The notes under the pieces: model-generated
Seen by the model: only the letters and a program-made list of their open reading frames with translations
Database searches by the model: none
What the model was told of the DNA's origin: nothing
Shown: positions 1 to 9,117 of the stretch, piece after piece
Layout: each line of letters starts with the position of its first letter
Position numbering within the stretch: the stretch's first letter is position 1
DNA from: Bilabrum cf. latius
Taxonomy: Eukaryota; Bigyra: Bicosoecida; Bigyra; Bicosoecida
Length of the DNA: 64,000 nt
NCBI GenBank assembly: GCA_965178125.1
Contig: OZ237735.1
Coordinates: 248,001-312,000 of the forward strand
Reading direction: 5' to 3'
Position numbers and translations under genes: made by a program

Positions 1-473
1 TTGGCCCCCGGGCTCAGCACCCGCAGGTGCGTGGACGCCACCAGCTCCGCGCCCCCGCCCAGCGCGTGCCCCTCCACGAGCGACACCGTGGGGATGCACA
101 GCCCGCGCAGCCGGTCCAGCGCCCGCGTCATCACCCGGCTCATCGCGTCGCCCACCTCCGGGGTCGGGCCCACCGAGGATAGGTCGGCGCCCGAGCAGAA
201 CGTGCCGTCGGCGCCGCGGAGCACGACGGCCCGCGGGTGCAGCCGGCCGACGGCGCCCAGGTCCGTGGCAGAGGCGCACTCTGCGAGCGCATCGATGATG
301 CCATCCAGCTCGCACATCATGGATCCGCTGATGGCGTTCTTCCGGCGCGGGTTGCACAGGCAAAGCACAACTGCAACCGACGGCAGCTGCTTGCGGGGTC
401 CGGCGAGCCACGCGACCCTGTACCCGCGCACGGTGCCCCCTGCGAGAGACCGCAGCACGCTGCGATGCGCCAT
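1..473 (-). CDS. ECHDC1-like enoyl-CoA hydratase/decarboxylase, partial second copy
   Basis: This is the N-terminal part of a crotonase-fold protein, cut by the left edge of the window. It is a near-identical copy of the full gene at 1476-2828 (offset 2,355 bases). The ATG is at 473. The crotonase core is visible, including the oxyanion-hole stretch FCSGADL and the second loop GHALGGGAEL. Family knowledge: ECHDC1 decarboxylates ethylmalonyl- and methylmalonyl-CoA; other crotonases hydrate enoyl-CoA, so the exact reaction is inferred. A few substitutions separate the copies and no frame break is seen in the visible part. Whether the gene is intact beyond base 1 cannot be told. The sequence just upstream of the ATG (474-545) differs from the other copy, so the promoters may have diverged. 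Confidence 0.75.
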   Translation of the reverse strand, partial: MAHRSVLRSLAGGTVRGYRVAWLAGPRKQLPSVAVVLCLCNPRRKNAISGSMMCELDGIIDALAECASATDLGAVGRLHPRAVVLRGADGTFCSGADLSSVGPTPEVGDAMSRVMTRALDRLRGLCIPTVSLVEGHALGGGAELVASTHLRVLSPGA

Positions 474-638
474 CGAGCAAAAGGGGGGATGGAAACGGTG
501 GGGGGGGGGGCAGTTGCCAGGGATGGGGGAAACCTCGATGGGCTGGGTGGTCCCGGATGGGAAGCGGCGTCTACGACCGGTGCTGCCTGTGATTGCGCGT
601 GGTGGTCTGGATGCGGTGCGCAGGCCCGATCACCACAA

Positions 639-692
639 GCCCTCTTAGCTCAGTCGGTAGAGCGGACGACTCTTAATCGTCAGGCCGCTGGT
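639..692 (+). pseudogene. tRNA-Lys(CTT) 5' fragment
   Basis: The 5' acceptor strand, D-arm and anticodon arm of tRNA-Lys are present and identical to the intact gene at 2985-3057. The T-arm and 3' acceptor strand are missing because homology ends at about 692. It cannot fold as a tRNA. It marks the end of the duplicated block. Confidence 0.85.
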
Positions 693-738
693 GAGAGCGT
701 CGGCGGTGGACGCCATGGACAGGTCAGAACGAAGCATA

Positions 739-1205
739 TGATCAGCGCGAACGTCTCTGAGTTCTTCTCGGTGGAGGTGCATTTGAAACCACGCAGCTCT
801 GACGCCCGCACCCCTGCCTCTTGCACTGCTGGGCGAAAAGGCCTCCGCCGGTGGAGGAAGGCCGACGCAAGCTTTGCGCTCTGATCTGCGGCGGAAAGCA
901 GGCGAACCATGTCTGTGTAGCCGCCCCCAGAACATCAGGCAACTTGGCTCGAAGCAAGCAATCGGTCGTGCTGCCAAAGAGTCTTGGCCCCAAGACCCGG
1001 ACGGGCACCCCGCCTGGCAGCATTGGCCACCAGCAGCCCGCCGGGCCAGTGGCAGGGCTCCCTCCGCAGGGCCGGCCAGGAGCAACGCAAACGATCAGCG
1101 CGAACGTCTCTAAGAGTTCCTCTCGGTGGAGAAGCATTTGAAACCATGCAACTCCTACGCCCGCACCCCTGCCTCTTGCGCTGCTGAGCGAAAAGGCCTC
1201 CGCCG
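739..1205. repeat. Imperfect direct repeat pair, about 112 bp, in the 693-1475 intergenic stretch
   Basis: Bases 739-850 and 1093-1205 are about 85-90% alike by eye. Both run from GATCAGCGCGAACGTCTC to AAAAGGCCTCCGCCGG. The spacer (851-1092) shows no convincing coding frame. I recognise no transposon ends or target-site duplication. The rest of 693-1475 shows nothing I can support as a gene; it ends in a GC-rich, C-biased stretch abutting the next gene's 3' end. Confidence 0.7.
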
Positions 1206-1475
1206 GCCTCAGGGGGAGCCTCACCTCTCGTGCGCGCTCTAGGATTGCACTGTACTTGCACGCAATCCCAAAATAAGTTTTCTCTGCATAATTCCATTTT
1301 CTTTTTGTGAAGCAAAGTCGCCACCGCCCGCGCGGCACGGCTGTGCACGTGGGCCCCCCCCCTCTCGCAGCCGGCCCCTGTCTGCCACGTCCTCCACCCA
1401 CCCCCTACTGGCCCGGACTGGGCTGGCCTGGGCTGGCCTGGCATCGTGCCTTCTCCTCGGCATGTGGCGCAAGAC

Positions 1476-2828
1476 TCACAGCCGGCCCGCCTCCCGCAAA
1501 GCCTCCAGGTTGGCCTCCCCTCCCCACAGCGACAGGAACGCCTCCCTCTCCCCGTCGCTGCTCTCCTGCTCCCCGCGCTGCCGTTCCCTGCCGGACCCGC
1601 CCACCATCGACCGCTCCCGCCCCCTCCTGCCTCCCCTGGCCGCCGCCTCGATGGCTCGCATGGCCCCCCACAGGGGGGCGGGGTGCGACCCCGGGCCCCC
1701 CAGCAGCCGGTCCAGCTCGGCACGCACCGCCGCTGGCAGCAGAGCGTCCGCCATGCCGCCGCCGCTGCCGATGTCCCCCGCCCGCCCGCCCGCGGCACTG
1801 CCGCCGGAAGCACCACCGGTGCTCGGCAGCCTCGAGGAGGAGGAGGAGGAGGGGGCTGGTGCTGCTGCCAGCGGTGCTGCTGCTCGTGCTGCTGCTGCGT
1901 CGTCGGTCCCTGCCGCCGCCGACAGCAGCGCCTCCCCGCCCCCATCGCTCTCCCGCGCCGACGACCCCGCCCGCTCTCCTCTTCCTCCCGCTCCATCGCC
2001 ACCGTTCCCATCTCCAACCCCCGCCCAGAACAGGGGCAGCTGCGGGAGAGGCATGGCGGCGCCTCCTTCCCCGCCGGCGGGGGAGGCGGCAGAGGTGGAC
2101 TCCTCGCCGCCGCCGCCGCTGCCGCCGCCGAAGCATCTCCCGCCACCAGCGGCCGCGAGACGCTCGGGGGCCAGCGGCTCGATCTCGGACCCGAGCACCG
2201 CGTCGGCGAGGCCGACCCGCAGGGCGGCGCCGGCGTCCAGCGGGGGGGAGCCCAGCAGGAGCCTGCGGGCGGCCTGCTCGCCCACCAGGGACACCAGCCG
2301 CTCCGTGCCGCCCCAGCCCGTGCTCACGCCCATCTTGCGCTGCAGGAACCGGACCTTGGCCCCCGGGCTCAGCACCCGCAGGTGCGTGGACGCCACCAGC
2401 TCCGCGCCCCCGCCCAGCGCGTGCCCCTCCACGAGCGACACCGTGGGGATGCACAGCCCGCGCAGCCGGTCCAGCGCCCGCGTCATCACCCGGCTCATCG
2501 CGTCGCCCACCTCCGGGGTCGGGCCCACCGAGGAAAGGTCGGCGCCCGAGCAGAACGTGCCGTCGGCGCCGCGGAGCACGACGGCCCGCGGGTGCAGCCG
2601 GGTGACGGCGCCCAGGTCCGTGGCAGAGGCGCACTCTGCCAGGGCATCGATGATGCCATCCAGCTCGCACATCATGGATCCGCTGATGGCGTTCTTCCGG
2701 CGCGGGTTGCACAGGCAAAGCACAACTGCAACCGACGGCAGCTGCTTGCGGGGTCCGGCGAGCCACGCGACCCTGTACCCGCGCACGCTGCCCCCTGCGA
2801 GAGACCGCAGCACGCTGCGATGCGCCAT
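1476..2828 (-). CDS. ECHDC1-like enoyl-CoA hydratase/decarboxylase
   Basis: A 450-residue crotonase-superfamily protein in one exon: ATG at 2828, TGA at 1476. Residues about 25-240 form the catalytic core, with the CoA-binding N-terminal strand (NPRRKNAISG), oxyanion-hole motif FCSGADL and glycine-rich helix start GHALGGGAEL. Family members are about 260-300 residues. The extra C-terminal 200 residues are Ala/Gly/Ser/Glu-rich low complexity, ending in a short charged helix. ECHDC1 repairs by-products of acetyl-CoA carboxylase by decarboxylating ethylmalonyl-CoA; this substrate is inferred, and an ordinary enoyl-CoA hydratase is the alternative. The gene has no in-frame TAG. A tRNA-Lys lies about 160 bases upstream on the other strand. 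A second copy lies at 1-473. Confidence 0.8.
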   Translation of the reverse strand: MAHRSVLRSLAGGSVRGYRVAWLAGPRKQLPSVAVVLCLCNPRRKNAISGSMMCELDGIIDALAECASATDLGAVTRLHPRAVVLRGADGTFCSGADLSSVGPTPEVGDAMSRVMTRALDRLRGLCIPTVSLVEGHALGGGAELVASTHLRVLSPGAKVRFLQRKMGVSTGWGGTERLVSLVGEQAARRLLLGSPPLDAGAALRVGLADAVLGSEIEPLAPERLAAAGGGRCFGGGSGGGGEESTSAASPAGGEGGAAMPLPQLPLFWAGVGDGNGGDGAGGRGERAGSSARESDGGGEALLSAAAGTDDAAAARAAAPLAAAPAPSSSSSSRLPSTGGASGGSAAGGRAGDIGSGGGMADALLPAAVRAELDRLLGGPGSHPAPLWGAMRAIEAAARGGRRGRERSMVGGSGRERQRGEQESSDGEREAFLSLWGGEANLEALREAGRL

Positions 2829-2984
2829 CGGGGGGCGGGAACGGGAGGTACGGGGTTAAACCTCGATTTTGGGCTGGGTGGCCCGCGAGGTTGCGGAGGT
2901 TGGGAAAAAGCGGCGTCTACGACCGGTGCTGCCTGTGATTGCGCGTGGTGGTCTGGATGCGGTGCGCAGGCCCGGTCACCACAA

Positions 2985-3057
2985 GCCCTCTTAGCTCAGT
3001 CGGTAGAGCGGACGACTCTTAATCGTCAGGCCGCGGGATCGAGACCCGCAGGGGGTG
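2985..3057 (+). tRNA. tRNA-Lys(CTT)
   Basis: A complete cloverleaf: 7-bp acceptor stem (GCCCTCT with AGGGGGT, two wobbles), D-arm with TAGCTCAGTCGGTAGAGC, anticodon stem GACGA/TCGTC with loop CTCTTAA and anticodon CTT at 3018-3020, 5-base variable loop, T-arm GCGGG/CCCGC. No intron. A T-run follows. Confidence 0.93.
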
Positions 3058-3064
3058 ACTTCTC

Positions 3065-3078
3065 TTTTTTCTTTTTTT
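3065..3078 (+). terminator. Pol III terminator of tRNA-Lys
   Basis: T6-C-T7 begins eight bases after the tRNA 3' end, the usual Pol III stop signal. More T-rich sequence continues to about 3115. Confidence 0.8.
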
Positions 3079-3258
3079 CCGTCTGTCGCTTTTTTATTTA
3101 TTTTTTTATTTTTTGAAAGGATGGAGAGTGAGTGGTCCTGGCGTTTACTCGTTGCAGAGGCCTGAAGTGATTCGTTTGGTAATCGCAGCAAGGTACTCTC
3201 CCATTCGTCGTGAACTTCCTTTGTTCGACGCGTTGCACGGAAACACAGGGCGGGGCAG

Positions 3259-4878
3259 ATGGAACCACCACTGCCAGTGGCAGCAGCACTCGCCACCGAT
3301 GGCGCGGCCGCGCCTCTGGCCCGCGGCACCCTGGTGGTCTGGGACTTTGACCACTCGTACGTGAACGAGAACAGTGACATCTTTGTGTTCGAGAAGGACG
3401 CCCCGGGCCTCTTGGCGCGTGGCAGGAAGCTCGCGGCGAGCCACCAGTTCACCGACCTGATCGCCGCGGTCCTGCGAGCCGCGGCCGTTCGCGAGGGCGT
3501 CTCGGTGGAAGCCCTAAAGGCCCGGCAGGAAGAGATCCCCACCTTTCCGGAGTGCGTCCAGCTCGCCAAGGAGCTGCGAGCGGCCGGCTGCCGGCAGCTC
3601 GTGCTCAGCGACGCAAACACCTGCTTCATCGACTGGATCACCGAGGCGCACGGCACCCGCGGCTGCTTTCAGGACGTCATCACCAACCCTGCCGAGCTCT
3701 GCAGCACAGACGCGATCGATCCGGCCGCGCGAGCCGCCGACGCGGAGCTCTTCGCGCCCGGCGGCGGCGGCGTTCCGGCGGCCGAGGCGGCCGAGGCGGC
3801 GGCAGCCGCATCCTCCTCCTGCTGCCGCTAGCAGGAGGCGCCACAAAAGGCCGCCACCTTCGTCAAGCTGCAGCGGTACCAGCCCGCCGCCCGCCCGCAC
3901 CGCTGCACCGTGTGCCCGGTCAACCTGTGCAAGGGCCGCGCCCTGGCCGCGTGGCTCCTCCGGGGCCGCTGGCTGGGGGGAGCCACCGGCGGAGAGGAGG
4001 AGGAGCGGAGGAAGGAGGAGGAGGAGGAAACCAGCAGCCGCGCTAGTGCCCGTGCGGCTGCCGAGCCCGCACCCGCGGGTGCGGCAGGGGCACCGGCACC
4101 GGCGGTAGCAGGCGCAAAGACTGGCACTCCCCCCGGCACCATAGTCTCCGGCTCCTCAGGCACCAGCAGCTGGGACGGGGGCTCCGACCCCTAGTTCCCC
4201 TGCCCCTCGTCCGAGTGGTCTTCCTGGAGGCTCCCCCCTGGCAACGACGGCGCCAGGGGGCCGGGGCCGGCCGGGTCCCAGGCCGGGACACCAGCTGAAG
4301 GGGGTCCTGCCGGGGGAGGGGAGGAGGCGGCTGCTGCTCCTGCTGCTGCTGCTCCTGATGCTGCTGCTCCTGCCGCCGCCGCGGGACGTAAATGCGCCCC
4401 CTCTCCCCCTTCCCTGCCGACCACCATCGTGTACATCGGGGACGGGGGCAACGACGTGTGCCCCGTGGCGAGACTCCGAGGGGGGGGCGCCGACCTCGTG
4501 TGCGCGAGGGAGGGCTACAGGCTCGCCTCTAGGCTGCAGGGACTCCATGAGGGCGCGCCTGTGCCGCACCGCCGCGCCGAGGCCGAGGCCGAGGCCGAGG
4601 CGGAGCCAGCGGCTGACGGCGGCAAGCCCACGGAGGCCGCGGGGGCCGGGGCGGGGTCTGCCGCGCCGGGCAGCGGCCAGCCGCCCGCTGCTGGCCCCGC
4701 CCTCGCCAAAGAAGGGATCAGCTCGAAGGAGAGCGTCTGGGAGACGCCCGTCCGGGCCCAGGTGGCCACCTGGAAGGACGGGGCCCAGCTGAGGGAGGCC
4801 GTCCGTGGCTTCCTCGAGGCCAAGGGGGTGCGACTGCCGGTGGTGGCGGCGGGGGGCACCACGCCGGGGCCCGGCTGA
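3259..4878 (+). CDS. PHOSPHO1/PHOSPHO2-like HAD phosphatase, with two in-frame TAG codons
   Basis: A HAD-superfamily phosphatase of the PHOSPHO family (phosphocholine/phosphoethanolamine or pyridoxal-phosphate phosphatases). Motif I is WDFDHS with the following NENSD (residues about 28-41). The family signature CPVNLCKG lies near residue 220. The metal-binding motif IV, IGDGGND, lies near residue 394. These motifs sit on either side of two in-frame TAGs (3829-3831 and 4192-4194), in a single frame from ATG 3259 to TGA 4876. The protein is therefore 539 residues if TAG is sense; under the standard code motif IV would be lost. Usual length is about 240-290; the excess is Ala/Pro/Glu/Ser-rich insertions between motifs. 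No intron is seen. Substrate is not predictable. Confidence 0.88.
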
Positions 4879-5563
4879 TGCTGCGGGCCGGGGGCTGCCG
4901 CAGTCCGCGAGCTGGCTCGTGACGTGACGAGTGCGACCACCGTTCTTTCTCGCATCACAGCCCGCCAATTCCCCATGTCCCCGCGTTCGGCGTGCAGCCA
5001 GACCTGTCCACTTCTTCCCCCGCGTTCGGCGTGCAGCCAGACCTGTCCACTTCTTCCCCCGCGTTGCTGGTGGTGTCTGCATGCGCCCTGCCTCTGTGCC
5101 CGTCCCTGCGTGGCACTTCCGACGAAAGACCCCCGCAACAACACACGCGTTCATCCCTCTCCCTTCCACTCCTTCTCCCGCTCCCCCCCGTCCCCTCTCC
5201 CTTCCACTCCTTCTCCCACTCCCCCCCGTCCCCTCTCCCTTCCACTCCTTCTCCCACTCCCCCCCGTCCCCTCTCCCTTCCACTCCTTCTCCCACTCCCC
5301 CCCGTCCCCTCTCCCTTCCACTCCTTCTCCCACTCCCACACAACCCCCCGCTCCCTTTATCAGCCGAGGTCCCCTCCACCACACCCTCAGCCACACAACC
5401 CCCCGCCCCCCCTTCTATCAGCCGAGGTCCCTCCACCACACCCTCGGCCACACAACCCCCCGCCCCCTTTATCAGCCGAGGTCCCCTCCACCACACCCTC
5501 AGCCACACAACCCCCCGCCCCCCCCTTCTATCAGCCGAGGTCCCTCCACCACACCCTCGGCCC
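4879..5563. repeat. Three adjacent tandem-repeat families
   Basis: The intergenic stretch holds a 39-bp unit twice (4983-5060, starting GCGTTCGGCGTGCAGCC), a 38-bp C/T-rich unit about 4.7 times (5157-5337, CCCTTCCACTCCTTCTCCC), and a 55-57-bp unit four times (5337-5563, containing TATCAGCCGAGGTCCC). The last array runs into the 3' end of the amidase gene on the minus strand and supplies its TGA. The minus strand here is open for long stretches, but the translation is only repeat sequence. Confidence 0.85.
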
Positions 5564-6559
5564 CAGGTGCACGCCCGGAGCCACCACCGAGTTCCTCACC
5601 AGCCCCGCGGGGTGCAGCCGCCCCGCGACACCCAACCCCCCCTTGCCGAACCCCCCGCCACCGTCACCGCCGCCGCCGCCACTGCCCACCCTCGCCGCGT
5701 CCAGGCCCCGCTCCACCGCCCCGATGGAGCCCCTCTGCAGCTCCCGCCTGGCCCCCTCCGGGCCCCCCCTCAGCAGGCCCCCCGCCAGCCGCGCCGCCAT
5801 GCCGAGGGGCGCCATGCCGGACCGATCGAAAGAGAGGATGGAAGGAGACAAAGCGGACGAAGACCCCTCGCCCCAGCCAGGTGTTCCCTCCACCGCGCGG
5901 AGGGCCTCCAGCTCCAGCATGCGGCACTGCGGCTCGGTGAGCGGCTGCGCCAGCTGCCTCGACAGGATCTGCCTCGCCTTGGAGCACACGATGCGCTCGT
6001 CGAAGGGGCGCAGCTTGGGCCCGGAGAAGGTCTCTTCCAGGAGCATGTGCTCCCCGCGCACGCGCACCACGAGGGCGGCGTGGTCAAACTCGGAGCCGGA
6101 GACGGCTTTCTGCGCCAGGATCCACGCCGCGCCCAGCGGCAGGTACAGCGCGGGATCCCGGTTGAACACGACAATGTCGCCCGGCCGCACTCCCTCCGAC
6201 TGCAAGTCGTCTGCGGAAAACAGCAGCGGGATGATTGGGTGGAGGAGGGGGGTAGGGCTGGCTGCGTGTCAAGGGGGGGCGGTGGCTCTGACGGCTAGCT
6301 GGTGGCGAGCTCTTCTTGCTGCGCGCGCGGGCTGGAAACCACCAACACGCGTGTGCTGCTGCCTCCGGCCCAAACCTAGATGTAACGTTTTCTTAGCTAG
6401 CGCCCGCACAATTGGCGGCTGCCTCGACTCACCCGCCGAGCCAGGCGTGAAGCGCCTTCGCCTGCCCTGCGGCAGCACGGACCGCGATCGCATGACGCTG
6501 TACGAGTACCATCCCACGGCGGCGGTAGCAGCCGCGGCGCCGAGCTTTAGCTGCAGCAT
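5531..6559 (-). CDS. Papain-like (YiiX/LRAT-type) amidase, two exons
   Basis: Exon 1 is 6559-6433 and exon 2 is 6210-5531. The 222-base intron (6432-6211) has a GTGAGT donor and CCGCAG acceptor, and the join keeps frame, giving 268 residues and TGA at 5531. The N-terminus is a weakly hydrophobic helix followed by a basic patch, possibly a membrane anchor or targeting signal. The domain begins at GDIVVFNRD (about residue 51) and contains FDHAALVV, the usual His region of permuted papain folds. A downstream VCSK is a candidate for the catalytic Cys. Such proteins cleave or transfer amide/acyl groups. The family call is by motif, not search. The C-terminal 70 residues are Gly-rich and end within a tandem repeat. 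Confidence 0.65.
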
Positions 6560-7280
6560 GGTGTTTTTATCTGCCGGGCAGACCGCGCCGTTCTCAGCCG
6601 CCCAAACGGCCAATAGACGCAGCGGTTGTTGCGTCCTCCGATAGGCATCTGTGTGAGGCATCTTTTTGGGGTCGAGTTGATCGGAGCAGCAACACGGAGC
6701 TGATTGTTTGTTTGCGGTGGTTTTGCCGGTGCGGCAGGCCCGCTGGGCCGATGGAGCGCGCCGAGCGCCTCCCGCGATGTCTGTGCCTTCGCTGACCGCG
6801 GCGGGTCCTGGAGAAGGCCACGGGCGAGACGCGCCTGGGCAGCTTGTACACGAGACGCAAGAGAGACTAAAAAGTACCCGATCCCGAACGAGCCGCCTCC
6901 AAGCTACTGCAAGAAGGCAAAGCATTCGGGAGCAGGTGCGGCTTCTGCGTACATGGCCGTGCTCAATGGGGGCACGGACGGCGGCCCACGTACGCCCCAA
7001 ACACCAGCTTCACGCAGGCCCCCGTGGGAGGCAGCAGCGGCGGCAAGTCACCCACCCACCGGCGGTGGCAGCGAATCGGACCGAACAGGGTGCGAGCGAG
7101 GAGATGAGAGGATGCGCAATGTTGGAGGCTCCGCGCACAAACAAGTCCGCTGCCTCTCCGGGGAAGGAAAAAACCATCTGCCGGCTCCATGATCCGAGTG
7201 TGCGTTCGCCGAGTAGCTTGCAAACCGGACGCGGCAATACAATGGAACGACCGGGACGACGATGCCCGCCCGGTTGCATC
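6560..7280. other. Intergenic stretch holding a decayed copy of the LRR gene's 5' end
   Basis: Between the amidase start and the next gene's 3' end. Its left third is the duplicated fragment annotated at 6650-6866. I see no supported gene in 6870-7280. Confidence 0.6.
6650..6866 (+). pseudogene. Degenerate copy of the promoter and first exon of the LRR gene
   Basis: Bases 6650-6866 match 8988-9197, from GTGTGAGGCATCT through the ATG region (ATGTCTGTGCCTTCGCTGAC at 6778) and the first codons. An extra G after GCGGCGG shifts the frame, and similarity ends before the splice donor. It is a broken duplicate with no downstream exon nearby. Confidence 0.75.
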
Positions 7281-7422
7281 GCACTGCATCGCTTCATTCG
7301 CACCTGCACCCGGCAGGCCCGCCCACCCTGCCGCTGCTCCAGTGGATGCAACGCACTGCATCGCTTCATTCGCACCTGCACCCGGCAGGCCCGTCCACCC
7401 TGCCGCTGCTCCAGTGGATGCA
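7281..7422. repeat. 72-bp tandem repeat, two copies
   Basis: The unit starts GCACTGCATCGCTTCATTCG. The copies are 7281-7352 and 7353-7422, differing at one or two bases. The right copy encodes the last residues and TGA of the glycoside-hydrolase-like gene, so the duplication left a second copy just past the stop. Confidence 0.85.
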
Positions 7423-8904
7423 GGGCGTCCCCGGCCCCGCGCCCCCAGACTCGAGAGCCAAGCAGGCCTTGGTGCCCGACGCGAATGACCGAGACAGGCT
7501 CGTCTCCCAAGACGTCACAACAGCTCCATCGCCAGCCGCAACAGTCCCGCACGCGGAGGCAGCGCCTTTCGCGATGACGGCACCTGCACTGGAAGCTCCG
7601 AGGCGCGAGCGGTGACGACGTGCGACCAGCGCCGCATCCGCCAGAGTGGCGTTCCGAGCAGCCAACCTCCCCACCCGGCCCCCCGGGCACCGCAGCTCAG
7701 CCCTGATCGCCGCAGTCGCGCCAGACAAGGGAGCTCCCAAGGGAAGGTCGTACTGGGGGTACCAGTGGTCCCACCCACTCGTCACGCTCCAGCCGGGGGT
7801 GCAGCCAAAGTAGGAGTAAGGGCCGGCACCCATGAGGAATGCGGCCAGCGAGGCGTTGAACGCGTGCGGATTCTCATCGTTCGGCTCCCCGTGTGCCTCT
7901 GCTACGTGAGGGTACGAGTAGTTGGTGGACTGCTGCTGCAGGTCGCGGATGTCGGCCAACAAATCAGCCCTGTCGAAGTCTTTGTCCCCCCATCGCTCGT
8001 ACATGCGGCCGTTCACCTGAGATACGTCAGCAACACACGCATACCACAACGGGCGAAACAGGGAGTGGGCAGAACAACACGACTATGCGCAGGCTTTGCG
8101 GTGCTTTTCTGTTTCTCACGCCCGGGTTGTTGGCGTTGTTTAGGATGACAACGCCGTCTGCGAAGATCTCCTGCGCGCCCCTCTCGATCAGATCGTGGCC
8201 CTCGTCCCAGGCCTTTCGGCGGGCTGGAGAGAGGTTGCGGACGCTGGAGCCGTAGTAGTTCCCGCGGTCCAAAAACGCGCCATCGATCGCTCCCGACTGT
8301 TTGGCCTGGGCCAGGGTGTCCAGCCAGTACTCGCGGCAGCTCTCCTTCGAGTGATCGAACACGTACTGCCCCACTACTTTCACGTAATCGCCATTGTCGT
8401 CCTTGAGCCAGTTCTCCGGGTGGGCCTCCATAGTCTTGTGCAGGTTGTACATGTCCCAATCCATGATGGAATTGAGGTAGAAGAGCACCTTGGCGGTCGG
8501 GATGGCCTGCTTGATCTGCTTGGCTTCCCTTACTATTTTGGCCTCGGCATCCGTGCCAGCCGGGGCGACATGCGAGGACATGCCCTTTTCAATTGTTATC
8601 TGCGGCAAGGAGAGCACAGTCCTCGTTGCTATTGGTTGGTGTTGCCTCTCGACGACGTTTCACAATAGCTGTCGACTTTGTATCGTGGTGCGGTTAGCGA
8701 GCGCGCGAGACTGATTTGCAACAGTCTCACTAACGGAAATCGGTTCCCAATGAACGAGAGCTACGCTGGTGAGAATGGGCCAGATGCATTCGCGGAATGC
8801 CAGAACAGCGGGACCGTATCCCACGAGAAAGACGGGTAGTTCGACGGTACCGCAGAACCGAAGGCAGAATACGCTGCAAGCACGCAGATAGCGGTACTAT
8901 GCAT
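7366..8904 (-). CDS. Secreted putative glycoside hydrolase (GHL15-type TIM barrel), three exons
   Basis: Exons 8904-8731, 8599-8120 and 8016-7366 join in frame (phase 0 at both junctions) to give 434 residues. Introns are 131 and 103 bases with GTGAGA donors. Exon 1 supplies a signal peptide (MHSTAICVLAAYSAFGSA) and the barrel's first strand, SWDTVPLFWH. Exon 2 starts ITIEKG and carries the candidate acidic site FLDRGN. Exon 3 carries SYFGCTPGW. This resembles the 'putative glycoside hydrolase' families of algae and oomycetes; substrate is unknown. One in-frame TAG (8761-8763) lies in exon 1, in the stretch SPA-TAG-LSFIG, between two well-matched parts of the family. The C-terminal 100 residues are variable. 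The start is 213 bases from the divergent LRR gene. Confidence 0.72.
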
Positions 8905-9117
8905 GGAACTAATGGCGGTTCAACCGGGTGACTGGCTACTGGCTGGCTTGAATAATGAAGCAACACGACCGACTTGCAGTTGCAGTGTGTGTGAGGCATC
9001 TGCGCCAGCGGTCGCGATGATCGGAGCAGCAACCTCGGTTTTGACTTTTGGTTGCGCTGGTTTGCCAGTGCGGCAAGCCCGCTGGGTCAAAACGAAGCGC
9101 ACCGAGCGCCTCCCGCG

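Larger units (their letters stand above)
1..692. repeat. Segmental duplication, copy 1 (partner 2356-3036)
   Basis: Bases 1-473 match 2356-2828 almost perfectly and 546-692 match the stretch leading into the intact tRNA-Lys. The patch in between is diverged and carries a G run. The match stops inside the tRNA, just before the T-arm, so the breakpoint cuts the tRNA gene. Confidence 0.85.

Noticed and set aside
739-1205. A tRNA-derived SINE starting at the broken tRNA-Lys
   Set aside because: Homology to the other copy extends upstream of the tRNA into the gene, so a segmental duplication explains it. No A-tail or target-site duplication is seen.
1307-2605. Long plus-strand open frames over the crotonase gene
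   Set aside because: They are GC-driven shadows of the minus-strand gene: Arg/Pro/Ala-rich, with no motifs, while the minus strand has a conserved crotonase core.
4156-5508. Minus-strand ORF of 450 codons with Glu/Gly-rich repeats
   Set aside because: It translates the tandem arrays at 4983-5563 and the antisense of the phosphatase gene; no domain or splice logic supports it.
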